The notes under the pieces are model-generated. The model saw only the letters and a list, made by a program, of their open reading frames with translations, was not told the origin of the DNA and ran no database searches. 64,000 nt of DNA from Salticus scenicus (taxonomy: Eukaryota; Arthropoda; Arachnida; Araneae; Salticidae): positions 73,057,341-73,121,340 of the forward strand of contig OZ005662.1 in NCBI GenBank assembly GCA_963930645.1, read 5' to 3'. The translations under genes and the position numbers were made by a program. Shown piece after piece: positions 13,701 to 27,100 of this stretch; position 1 is the stretch's first letter; the number at the start of each line of letters is the position of its first letter.

Positions 13701-16700
13701 GGACTTCTTAAAAAGTGTAAATCCATCAAAAAGCAGAAGTTGAAAATTTTTATGAATCCAATAATTTCTTTTGAGACAATTATAAGAAAACATAAAAGAA
13801 AGAAGAAAAAATAAATAAATAAACTAAAAGCTTCAAACTAGTATGTTATGGCCATCACAAAACTTTCTTCTCTATCTCTCTATATAACAACGCTACATGC
13901 TGTTTAACATGCAGAAGAAACATAATCATAGCTGCTTACAATAAAGATTTTAAATATTGAGTTAAGTGCAATTTTAATCAAAAAATTTTGAGATGTAGCC
14001 ATGTGGAGAATCACAAACGGTGAGGAACAGCTGCGCCACCTGTTGGTCGATATACACCCAAATTAAATCAACTTTTATTCTCATATTATTTTTATCTTGT
14101 TTATCTCTTAAATTTTATAGATGTTGAGATTTAAAGCCTTTCTATTTCACAGAGTAAATTGCAACATAATATAGACACCTATCGAACAATATGCACCAAA
14201 ATTGAATTAACATGATGTTTTATAAAAATGACCCTTTCCCATACTAAATTTTTAGCAATTATACACAAATGAATCTGAGATATAACTTCCCCATTCACGG
14301 GAAAATTGCAGCATAGCATCATCACCTATTGGCCGTTATGCACAGAAATTGAATGAACATGTTTCATAAATAGCCCTCCCTGTGACACACTTAGTTTATT
14401 TTTTTAATTATACACAGTATAAGCTGAGATATAGTCTTCCTTTAAATGGGAGAAATCACAGTATAGCAGCGCCATCTGTTGAGTAATTTGCACCAAAAGT
14501 TGATGGACACTTTTTTTTTGGTAAGATGCAACTATGTATAAATTTATATGAAATTTTGTGCATTAACTCTTGAACTGCACAAAATTTTTGTCAGATAGAC
14601 ATTTTCCAAAAATGGTCAAATTGTGTTTTGGTTCCCTCAAAATGCGTAAATCCACTGAAAACTGAAGTTGAAAATTTTCACGAATCCAATACTTCCTTCT
14701 ATTTAATATAGAAGAAAGTAATAATTCAAAATGAATTGATACTTTTTACTTATTTTATATTTTTATATTCTGTACAGATAAGAAAGAAAATTTTATATTA
14801 GTTTTTTTTTTCTTATGAACAATATGAAAGTGAAAGTACAGACTTTCTGAAAATTTAAATATGTACTTTGGCCAACGAATATTATGTGAGAAATGCCTAG
14901 CTGGTTGTCAGCCAGGGTAGCTCAGTGGTAGAGCATCCGTGCGTTAAGCGGAGGTGCCCGGGTTCAATTCCCGGCTCTGGTATTTTTCACAAAGTTGGTA
15001 AAATAAAAATATATCAACCTTTACACTCCAATTTACTTAAAATGAATATGTACTTTTATTTGAAGTAATTTTAATTTTTTCGGATATATCTATGCAACGC
15101 AACAGGGAATTCTAAATTCAGGTGTTTTAGTAAGATATTCCATTAAAAATGCAAATTTATATAAATTGGAGGGTTTTTTAAAAATCCAAATCGAATAGAT
15201 AGATGGCGCAAGTAATGCCAGGTTTCTGCTAGTATAAATATATGGTCACAATAACAACAGCTTTATTGTGTATGGAAAACTGGATTTTAAATAAACAGGT
15301 TCTAGTCATTAAATGCACATTATTTGACTGATTCTTGAAACATTCTAACAACTTTAACATCCAAGACTAACAATATTACTAAACAATCAAACAACATATT
15401 AGCAAAAGACATGAAAACAGAGTTATATATACACTGCAACTGCAGAGAATAAATATAATTTGTTCAGGAACAACAATGAACAGCTCTTTTTATTGTTATG
15501 GGGAAGATTAGGGGGAATGTTATAGATCACTCTGGAAAAAAAAAACCTAGCTAACTCTGTACAAAATTAAAATAGGGCTTCTGTATTACTGACCTGAAGC
15601 TACTTTTGGCTAAATTTGTTTGCTGAGTCCAAAATCGATTTTCGCAGAAGCCAACTTCTGATCTAAAAAAAATTTAAAAATTGTCGCAAAATTTTCATCT
15701 GATGGGAGTTTAAGCTTGAATTTTCTCTTTCGGATATCCGTCGGATATCCGGCTTGAAATTCCCGGATATCCGTATCCGGTGTGCTGATATCCGGTACCC
15801 CGCCGGATATTTAAAACTAAGCCGGATAGGCCGGATACCGGATAGTTACCGGATATCCGTTTCATCCCTAAAATTTACTAATTAATATATTGTTATATGT
15901 AAACGCGTTAATAATCATTACCTATCAATTTAAATGAAAAGTCTTAAAGAGGAAATTAAAAGTACATGCTTTAGTATTTGCGGACGCAGTTAGCTCCCAA
16001 TGAATCCATATTCCACAGGTAAACACTTGTAAAGTCCAGGTTCGACATTAAAACTTTAAATAAATTAAGAGAAACGAAGTACACTAACACATAATAAATA
16101 TAATAAAACCTATCTTTTTAAAACTTTAAATAAATTAAGAGAAACGAAGTACACTAACACATAATAAATATAATAAAACCTATCTTTCCCGGTGCTGAAA
16201 GATCTCAGAACGGCCACGAAGTAAAGATAGGTTTTATTATATTTATTATGAAACCTATCTTTTTAAAACTTTAAATAAATTAAGAGAAACGAAGTACACT
16301 AACACATAATAAATATAATAAAACCTATCTTTCCCGGTGCTGAAAGATCTCAGAACGGCCACGAAGTAAAGATAGGTTTTATTATATTTATTATGTGTTA
16401 GTGTACTTCGTTTCTCTTAATTTATTTAAAGTTTTAATGTCGAACCTGGACTTTACAAGTGTTTACCTGTGGAATATGGATTCATTGGGAGCTAACTGCG
16501 TCCGCAAATACTAAAGCATGTACTTTTAATTTCCTCTTTAAGACTTTTCATTTAAATTGATAGGTAATGGTTATTAACGCGTTTACATATAACAATATAT
16601 TAATTAGTAAATTTTTTACATAAATTTCCGTAACGTACGTCTCGTAGTTTGAAATTTCGTTTCACTCTTCATTTAAATTGATAGGTAATGATTATTAAAG

Positions 16701-19700
16701 CGTTTATATTTAACGATATCATAATTAGTAAATTTTTACATTAATTTCCATAACGTACGTTTCGTAGTTTAGTAGTTCGTTTCTCATGTTTCCATAATTA
16801 ATAATTGGATTTATTTACTTTTAAAATTTACAGTTCGTTTTGTTAAATAACGTATTTATTTAGCGTTACTTTTATTAATGAAGATTCGCAATTTCGTTTT
16901 AACTACACTTACTTATAAAACTGTTTAATATGGCGTATTTCAACTATGAATAACAGAAACTTTTACGATTTAAAAAATATAAATAAGAAACTCGCTAAAA
17001 CTGAACAAAAAATCAGCTTTTTAGAAAACTGTAAATACTTTAAACTCACTCCCACTTTTATCCGCGTCGGCAATAAATTTCTTAAAGATAATTTTAAAGA
17101 AGAAGTTCGTGAATTAGAACAAAAAGTCTTAAACAAGTTGATTAGAAAAAGAAAAGCAGAATTCTACCAAACTAAAGAAAAATGGAACAAAACCGCGGAA
17201 AAACTTGAAAAATCAATAGATCCGAAAATATGGAATACCTACAAAGAAAAAATCAACCAATACTACGAAATCGAGAAAAACGCTATCGTTAATAAACACA
17301 ATAAGAGAATCAAATTCTGGCTTAGAAAACGAAATTATAAACCAATCTCAAGAAACGAAATACCTTATATTAACTTATCTAATACCAAACTTAATAACCA
17401 CCAACATGAACTACTAAACCTAGGACACAAATACATTTTAGATCAACCCGTCAATATAAAACACAGCATTGCCAAAATTGAGTCCGTTTTAAACAAAATT
17501 CCAGAAAATAACCAAAATAAAATCCGCAACGTCGCCGTAACCGAGATTGAAAAATCTATTAAAAACAAAAATATCAACAAAGCAGATTTAGCAGAATTGA
17601 AAAAATTAAAAAAGAATAATGAAATCACCTGCACACTAACAGATAAAACCAGAAAAATCACCATTCTCAATCGTAACGAATATATATCTAAAATGGAAGA
17701 AACAATAAATGAAATAGGAGTCAATATCATTGAAAAAGACCCAAATAACAAATTAATCGACAAAACACGCAAAATCATCAAAGATGGTAAATGGCCTGAT
17801 AACACCCCCCCCGAAAATAATAAACCACGCACCTAATACCCCACGAATATTCGGCAGATACAAAGATCACAAAACCCCCCCTAAACTCAGACCCATAGTA
17901 AATAAAAATGAAGCACCAACCTATTCCCTCGAGAAATACATGGCAAATATTTATCAGAAAATCATTCCTCCCTCACCTCATAGCCTAGAATCAACCGAAG
18001 ATTTCGTTAGTAAATTAAGAGAAATAGAAAATAACGATAATTATCACCTTGTTAGTTTTGACGTCATAAACCTTTATCCTTCAATAGACATTAAAGAAGC
18101 CTGTGAAATAGTTAAAGAAACCATCGACAATAACTACACAGACCCCGAAATAACCCGAACATTAAACTCCACCACTAACTTTTTACTTAGAGAAAACTAT
18201 TTCACTTTCAACAACAAAATCTATCAACAAATTAAAGGTGTGCCCATGGGGTCACCCATATCGGGCTTCATAGCGGAGTTTAAATTAAGAAAACTAGAAA
18301 ACCAAATAATAGAAAATTTAAAAAACGACATTTTGTACTGGTACCGCTACGTCGACGACGTTTTTGCCATAGTTAAAAAGAAAACCGATCTCAATAAAAT
18401 CCTTAATGATATCAATAACCACGACGTAAACATCCAATTCACATGTGAAGAAGAGAGAGAATCCAAACTTAATTTCCTTGACGTCACAATAACCCGGAAC
18501 GAAAATGATAAAAAGTTTAAAACCACTGTATACAGAAAACCAACCAATAGCAATGAAATCATCCACTTTAAAAGCAAAACCCCCTTTAGATATAAAACCA
18601 ACGCCATTCAATCTTACATTAATCGCGCCATCCTGATTTGCAACGAACCTAAAGATCTAGAAGAAGAACTTAATTTCATTAAATACCTAACCAGGAAAAC
18701 AGGATACCCGAACAAAATCATAAATAAATTAATTAAAGATAGACTCAAAAAACTCGACCATATTCCAAATTACCAAAAACAACCAATTAAATTCACCTCA
18801 TCCATCCCTTTCGATCGCGGAGCCGCAAATAAAATCAGAAATACCGCCAGTAAATACAATATAAATATCCCCATAAAACCAAATAAGAACATTTTCCAAC
18901 TAATTCGTAGCGACAAAGACCCAACCCCCCCACTCGAAACCGCAGGTATATATAAAATTCCGTATACAGACAAAAACAATAAACCCGGTTCCTACATCGG
19001 CGTCACAAAAATAAAAATAAAAACCAGAGTTAAAGAACATAAAAACGACATCAAAACTGGAAAATTCAATACAGCCCTAGCCAAAACATACAAAGATAAT
19101 GACATTAAAATAGAATTCGATAAAACCACTAAAATATCCGACTACAATAATTATCAATACGCCATGTACCGAGAATCAATCGAAATATCAACCAATGAAG
19201 ACACATGCAACGAAAGCGGCGCAGTAGCCCCAAACAGGGCATGGAGCCACCTGTTGGGAAGTCAACAAAGAAGCATCCAGAAACCCAAATCTCCATCACA
19301 GAGCTAACGTTCTCCGAAGAGGCCCGGGTGCCCGGCGCTGAAAGATCTCAGAACGGCCACGAAGTAAAGATAGGTTTTATTATATTTATTAAGAGACAAG
19401 ATTTTGAAATTACTCAAAATAAAACATGTACACACTTACAATGCAGCAAGTTGAATTTTGAACTTAATTGATGAAGGATTATACTCAGGTTTGCTTAAAT
19501 TATGTTCACATTCCTAAAATAGTAATATACATTCAATTTATTTTTAATGCATAGCAAGCATACAAAAGCAAATAAGTTAAAATAAATAAAGAGAATTTAC
19601 TTTTAAAAGTGAAACACTGATTAAAAAAACTATGATAAATACTTCAAACTTTAGTGTGAAAATCTCCAACAAAATTATACCAATTTTTTTTTTAATATCA

Positions 19701-20080
19701 CAATTTAATCTATATATATAAAAGAGTAAACTCACTGACTCAACACGGCTGTGGCGATTCTATGGGAGAGAGAGTCACAATTTTTGTTGAGCAGGTTGGT
19801 TTTAGGACCCTGACACTCAACTAAGACGGGATTTTGGGAAGCAAGGTGCTACCGAAGGCATTGTTGCTCCAGACTCGAAGTGTGGTGTGTGGGAAAACTG
19901 CTACCAAAAGGTAGCGAGAACTTTAACTTAGATTTTGACTGATTTCAATGATTTTTTAAAATTATTATTATGACATGGTATTTTGAAAATTCATTTCAAT
20001 ATAATGACCAGCGAAACGGGCAAAGCCTGCTAGTGCATTATAAAATGGAACAAATTTAAAGCATTACATTAATCTTTCTT

Positions 20081-20117
<37 letters not shown>

Positions 20118-23100
20118 AAGTTTATTAACCACACTCATTAAAATATATATATATAACCAAATATTTAAATTTTTCTAATTTTGTAATCCAGTACAGAAAA
20201 TTTCAAAAAATGAGAGAGTAAACAAATTGCAAACATTCTTTCTCTCTTTTTCCAAAAGAAAGTGGGAATCTCTTTATTAAATCGTTATCTTAAATAAATA
20301 AAAAATTAGACATCATATCGCTAACAATTTTAATAAAGTAAATTGAATATATATGTATGTTCTCATTCATATTTATATATATTATTACTGTCATTCGAAA
20401 TAACAACCACTTTCTTTTAAAAAATAATCCAGTTAATCTTAAACTCAAATAAAGACTACACTAAAACTAACCTGACCCATAAGCAAAAATTGCCTTGTCA
20501 GGCAAAACTACATTAAAAATCTACAAAAGACAGTCAATCTTTGTAATATATTTTCATATAAACTGACAAGTATGGGATTACTGTATATGTCAACCTCAGA
20601 AAACTCAGTTTGAAGCACAGAACTGATTAAAATCTCTATTAAAGAAAGATTGTATGTAACGGATTAAATGGAAAACAGTAAATTGAGTCAAACAAATTAA
20701 AAATTAAAGAATAGCATGAAATGAAAATGCTCGCCATCATAACCTTACTCTTTAAGAAAGGTGAAAAAGAGGACATTAGAAACTATTGTCCAATCAGCCT
20801 GTTCACAATTTTGTGTAAAATTGTGATGAAAGTTCTGACAAATCGCTCATAGAAACAATTAGATACAATGCAACCTAAAGAACAAGCCATCGACCATATT
20901 TATACAATTAGAGAAATTATTGAAAGAAATAATGAACATGAACTCCCTCTCTGAGTGGCTTTTATGGACTATGAAAAAGCTCCCCATACAGCACAGAATG
21001 TTTCAGTTATGTTGCATAAAGCTTACAATATTTCAAAAACGTAACACATTTTAGTATGCTCTCTGATACCTTTTTGAAACATTCGCCCTTTTTGATTTTC
21101 TATCTGTTAAGTGATTGTAACGTTTTTGTTACGATCGCGGACATTTCTACATTTTTTTAACTAATCGGAAAGCAATCTGAATGTTTTAAAACATTTCAGA
21201 AATGTTTATAATGTTTCAATGTTATATGATTGTTAGGTTACTGGAACATTTTGTGCTGTTAGGGTTGTGACTCTGTATCATCATTAGCAGTTATAGATGT
21301 ATTAAGGAATACTAATATTAATTCAAGTTACATTCAGCTTATTGAAAACATTTATAAAGAAGAAACAGCCAAATTAAAACTCCACAAAAGGAGTAATGCA
21401 TTCAAAATTAGAAAGGGTATAAGACAAGGGGACACAATTTCACCCCCTCTGCAATGCAGTACTTCAAGAAGGTTAAAAAAAAAATTAAATTGGGAACAGA
21501 AAGGCATAAAAATTAATGAATAGTTTATAAATCATTTGAGATTTGCTGATGATATTATACTACTTGCTTCCTCATTTGTGAGGTTTTGCAAGAAATGCTT
21601 CAGGAATAAAACAAAGTAAGTAAGCTCTATGGATTGAAAATGAGCCTCAGAAGACAAAAATTATGTCAAATTCCTTTGTTTATTCACTGAAGATCACTGT
21701 TGATAAGGATGAATTAGAAAAGTTATGCAGCTATAATTATCTGGGACAAGTCCTTAGGATGAACGGGAACATCATGGAAGAAATTAACAACGGAGTCAAA
21801 CTTGCATGGAGAGCATTCGGAAGAAATAGCGCTATGTTCAAAAGTTACTGCTGTTATTTCTAGAGTTAAGAAGTTAAAATGGATAAATGGACCACGTAAG
21901 TTCTATTTTGGATACCAAGAGATAAGAAAAGACTGAAGAAGAGAGTACTGTGTCACTAGAGCGATGAAATTGTGAAATTTGGAAGAACAGAATGGAGAAG
22001 AATTGAAGAAAACAGAGCAGACTGGAATCACGTAGGAGAGGCCTTCATCCTGCAGTAGACTGGCAAAGGCTGAAATTGATGATGATGATGATGCAAAAAA
22101 TAAATAAATAACATTTCATAATAGCTAAATGAAAATCCTGTTCCAAATTTTAAACTCAAAAATAATTCTTAAAAACTCTTTACAACATAGCCTTTACACA
22201 ATTTCATGTTTCTCAACATGGCATTTTAAAGCACAAGATATGATAAAATGGACAAACTTTAAAAGTAAAAGTGATGATGTTTATCCTTTTTATATCTCTC
22301 TGTGGTTTGAAAATGCACACTAATTATAGCCTGGACTGTCAATTTTGAGACAATTAGCCAATAAAGATAAGTGGGTGGTATTTATCCCTCTAGTGGTGAA
22401 TTGATAAACTAAGCTATTAACACACAGGGACAAGCTCTGAAGAGGGACATTTCACCATAAAAGACTTGCTAAGTAAATCTATGACCCTTCTGGAGTCTGG
22501 CCTCTGGGCTGCTTTATGGGATTTTAGCAAGATATGCATACTAACCAGCCAAAATTGCTTTTCTATCTGTAATAAAGAATTTTTCATTCTCAAAAGTGTT
22601 CCCATTATTTTAAATAAACCCTTCACCCATGAAAATACATTGATATGCAATATTTCTTAATTTAGAAATTTATTCATCAACCATGAAAGTTCATTTCAGA
22701 AAATTTTGGAGTGAAGGCTGATTTTTTGTACCAACTATGTGAATAAGCCTTCACTTTCATGGTTGATGAATAAATTTCTAAATTAAATTAAAATTTCATG
22801 GTCTATTGGAGTTGTGCCATGAATATTAATGTCACTTGATATAGCTGTGTATACAGACTCGGTGACTTTGCCAATGAATGTTATGTGAGAAATGCCTAGC
22901 TGGTAATCAGCCAACATAGCCCAATGGTTTGAGCATCCGCACGTAAAGCGGAAGGCCCGGGTTTGATTCCTGGCTCTGATATTTTTCACGTAGTTGGTAT
23001 AAAAAATCAGCCTTCCACTCCAAAATTTTCTGAAATGAATTTTCATGATTGATGAATAAATTTCTAAATTAAATTAAAATTTCGTGGTCTATTAGAGTTG

Positions 23101-23695
23101 TGCTATGAATATTAGTGTCACTTGACACAGCTGTGTTTACAGACTCGGTGACTTTGCCAACAAATGTTATGCGAGAAATGCCTAGCTGGTAATCAGCCAG
23201 GTTAACTCAACGGTTTCAGCATCTGCACGTAAAGCAGAGGACCCGGGTTCGATTCCCGGCTCTGGTATATTTCACATAGTTGGTATAAAAAATCAGCCTT
23301 CCACTACAAAATTTTCTGAAATGTAATATTTCATTATTATTTTTAAGTTTCATTCAAAAAAAAAAAGTATATTTGCATAAAATATGTGCAAAAGCAGCTT
23401 AAAATTGCATATAAAGATATTTCTATATAATTAATGATAAAATATAACAAAGAAATAATTCTGTATAATTTATCATTAATTATATAGAAATATGTAAACA
23501 TATACATATATATATATATATATTTAAAACATTGTTTAAAAATTAAAATAAAATCTTGAGAAATATTAAAATATTACCTTACAACGTTGAGATCGCTTGA
23601 TCAGTAAATATTTGTTCTGTGGATGCAAGTCTGACATATACATTGGCTGAAATTGTGGCTGTGCTAATCTCTGTTTTAAAGTACAAACTAAATAG

Positions 23696-23727
<32 letters not shown>

Positions 23728-24141
23728 TAAATTAAAATTCTTACATAGGTTTCCTTATTATTTTATATTAAACTGACATAAGATACTTTAAAAATTAAAC
23801 AAATTATGTGAAAGGCAGATAACAAACATCAACATTTTATATTATACTAACAATTATATGTTATAAGCATTTTAATGAGTAAAAACACATTTTCACAAAT
23901 TTGATTTTTTAGGCAAAAAAATCAATCTTTCTAACTTTCCATATAATCAAATGGGATTTTTTCCCCTTCATATTTTAAAACATTTCATTCAAAATTTAAA
24001 TATATTGTATTCCACTCTTTGAATATTTTGCCTTTTATCAATTTTGCAATCAAATATATAAATAGTTTTTTTTTTTTTTTTTTTTAAGATTGAAAATTAG
24101 AGTCCTGAGTTTACTACTCAATAAAAGAAAATATTTAAATT

Positions 24142-24179
<38 letters not shown>

Positions 24180-27100
24180 TACTAAAATAAAAGGTCACAT
24201 GTTCAAAAAAGGGAATTCTAAAAAATCCATTTTTAACAAAATCTTTATGAAGTGCAACAAAATTACCATAGGATTACATAGTGAGAAAAAAAGGATGAAT
24301 CTGACTGTGCAGCCATAAGGAAACTCTCCATTTATCGTCTCCAAAAGCGAAAGTAAATGTTATTTTATGGGGAATTTTACCCTGTTATAACAGATTAACT
24401 AATATGTATTTTTAAATTCCATTTTCACATTCTGAAAATTCATAACTGTTAAACAGGCTATCACTTTCTAAAATAATTTGATTTTTAAAAATTTTTAAAC
24501 TAAAAAATACAAAATTTCACAATAAAATATAAAAAACTGCGAATTTTCTGAATATGAAAATGGAATTTAAATAATAACATTGTCTTTGGACTGTCAGTTG
24601 ACTATCTCTATTATAAATAATTCCTGTAAATTTCATAATGATTACTAAAGAATAATTCTCTTTATACATATTTATACAAAATTTTGTCCTATATCACCAT
24701 GTTAAAAATTTAGAAAAAGCAGGATGGCAACGCAACCTGTGCGACAATTTTTACCAAAAGTTGATAGGCACTAATTTATGTCAAGATGCAACTACATACC
24801 ACATTGTATGAAGTTCTGTGCAGTAGTTCCAGAGATACAGTTGCCACAAAATTTTGTCACACACACACAGACATTTTCTAAAAATTTTTAAATCGTGTTC
24901 TACAGCTCTCAAAACGTGTCAATCCATCAAAAACCCGAGGTCAAAAATTTTTACGAATCCAATAGTTTCTTCTATTGAATATAGAAGAAAGTAAAAATAT
25001 TAGTAATTCAATTGGAGTGAACACTTTCTATTCAGAAATTTTCAAAATACTCTAGTTTTCTAATTTGAAACGATTATTGACAAATTCGACTTTTTGAAAA
25101 TGTATAATTATTCCACTTGAGATTAATCATATGTTTTTTTTATAATGGATTAAAGTTTCAAGTTCTGTAAATAAAATAAAAATAAAACAAATGTCATAAA
25201 AAAACTCAGAAATTTTTATTTAAAAATACACCATTTTATTTCTTAAATAAAATATTATTTTTCCTGCACAAAACATTTTTTGTGTCTTAATGAAAATGTA
25301 ATTTAAGTATATTTCAATGAAAATAATACCACACTTTATCAAATTTCTATGCTTGGTCTAAAATGGGTTAAATAGGGAAATAAAAGAAATTTTAGTTGTA
25401 ACATTAAAAATCATATCAATACCTGCAGCTAAATTTAAAGGTTCAGTTAAAAAACTCTCAGGTAAGGGTTCAACATTTGATTCAGCTTCAGGTATAACGA
25501 GTTGAGTGCTTTCAGGCTCACTTTTACTGTAATAGATAAGAGAATTAAATAGATAATTAATTGTGGATATTTTTAAGAATTACAATGAAGAAGAACATTA
25601 TAATGCAATACACTTATCATAGTAAATATTAGCTTATTTTTATATTTTTACGGGTATTTAGGTAAAATTACACGACCATAATTTAGTGTGTATATAAGCC
25701 GCACTGGTAGTAAAGCCGCAGCTTATTAAAATGATGCGGAAAAAAACAGTGCTCTTAGATAAACCGCACCGGAAGGTAAGCTGCGGCTTATGCAAGCATT
25801 GTTACAATGATGCGATAGATAAATAAGGAAAAAAGATATCAGTCTTTTGACACCTGTGCAATTTAATAAAAATAATAAATTATTAATTATAAATGAAAAT
25901 AATAAATTATTTAAAAAATAATTCGGTATAAAGAAAATAAAATCAAACTATACCAGTATGCAGATGTAATGCAACAAATATGAGAAATACGGGAACAAGA
26001 TGGGGGAATCCGGGCATATATACAAAGTCATAAAAGAAATTAATTATAAATAAAAGTAATAAATTATTTTAAAAGGCACTGTATTAAAAAAAAAATTAAA
26101 CAAAAATTAAAGTCAGTATACAAATACGATGCAAAAAATCAAAAACAAGGGAACAAGATGTTGAATTATAGACGTATATGCAAATTAATTAAAATAAGGG
26201 ATTATTAGTTAATAAATAAGAGATTATAAGCGTGAATCAGTGCTCGAGATACTCGAATACTAAACTTCCGTTTTTGAGGAATATCGACTGTTTCAAGAAG
26301 TATGGACAACGGAATTTGGCATTATCATTAGATAGCCTGCACTGATAGATAAGCCGCTGTTCCTAAAAATCAACGATTTTTTTAAAGATAGCCCGCGGCT
26401 TATCTTCACTAAATTAAGTATACACATACATTTTCATAAAAAAAGAGTACTATATTAGACATAAGAATATGAACAACAATAAGATTAAAATTTAAAAATC
26501 TATAACTTATTCTATAATGATTACAAATTTACATTTTTTTTTTTTTAATATATAAACACCTTTGTACAAAATTAATTATTTATAACTTTTAAGAATTAAA
26601 TTACATTTACTTATTTGAATCTAATTTTAAATGTAATTCAAAAATTCAGACTATTTTACATAAACAGAAAAATTATATTTACAGCAAAAATTGCAAACAT
26701 CCAGATGCAAAATACAGACATTTTGTCGAATATTATTATTATTATTTTTTATAATGATGTTAAACAAGTAATATTATAATAATTATAAAATTAGTTAAAT
26801 GCATATTAAATAAGCAATTCAAAACTATGTAGAACTTAAACAACTTTGTTCCATAAAATTTATAACAATTCTATTACTGAAAATTATTATTACAGAATAC
26901 ACACACACAAAATTAATAATAAATAAATAACATTTGATTGACTGTAAATTTTTGCTGAATATTTAAATTTCAAAGGAAATATTATCTGCATATTTTGTTT
27001 TCAAATGTAAAAGAGAATTTTTTTTATTCGAAGCTGGATTCAGGCAGGTGCCCTGAATGCAGAGATGAGATTAGCAAAAAAAAAAAAAAAAAAAAAAAAG

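Larger units (their letters stand above)
4580..15870. mobile_element. 11.3-kb element with hAT-type ends, carrying a Copia
   Basis: Terminal inverted repeat TAGGGATGAAACGGATA (left, from 4580) is mirrored at 15854-15870. The exact 8-bp direct repeat AAATTTAC lies at 4572-4579 and 15871-15878. The 8-bp duplication and TAGGG start fit the hAT superfamily (Y-A-R-N-G ends). Inside the termini lie arrays of CCGGATATCC-like words. No transposase frame was found; apart from Copia (4882-12322) the interior holds a repeat array (12.5-14.7 kb), a tRNA-derived SINE and unrecognised sequence. It is therefore non-autonomous or has lost its transposase. Confidence 0.82.
1761..19390. mobile_element. Head-to-head Penelope-like dimer with nested hAT-type and Copia elements
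   Basis: Two near-identical PLE copies face each other 5'-to-5'. The left copy runs on the minus strand (1761-4579 plus 15879-16116) and the right copy on the plus strand (about 16331-19390). Their 3' ends point outwards and abut a single 15-bp direct repeat. The left arm is broken at 4580-15870 by a later insertion; removing it restores the palindrome without loss. The two ~507-codon frames differ at only two residues that I can see (T/A before GIY, R/I after YIG), so the dimer is young or homogenised. Confidence 0.9.

Noticed and set aside
15200..15236. CTGCTAGT resembling a Helitron 3' end
   Set aside because: No hairpin directly upstream and no TC start matching the other copies.
22910..23266. 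Two tRNA genes with anticodon GTA
   Set aside because: Position 33 is C rather than U, stems carry mismatches, and the flanks are shared by all copies, so they are tRNA-derived repeats.
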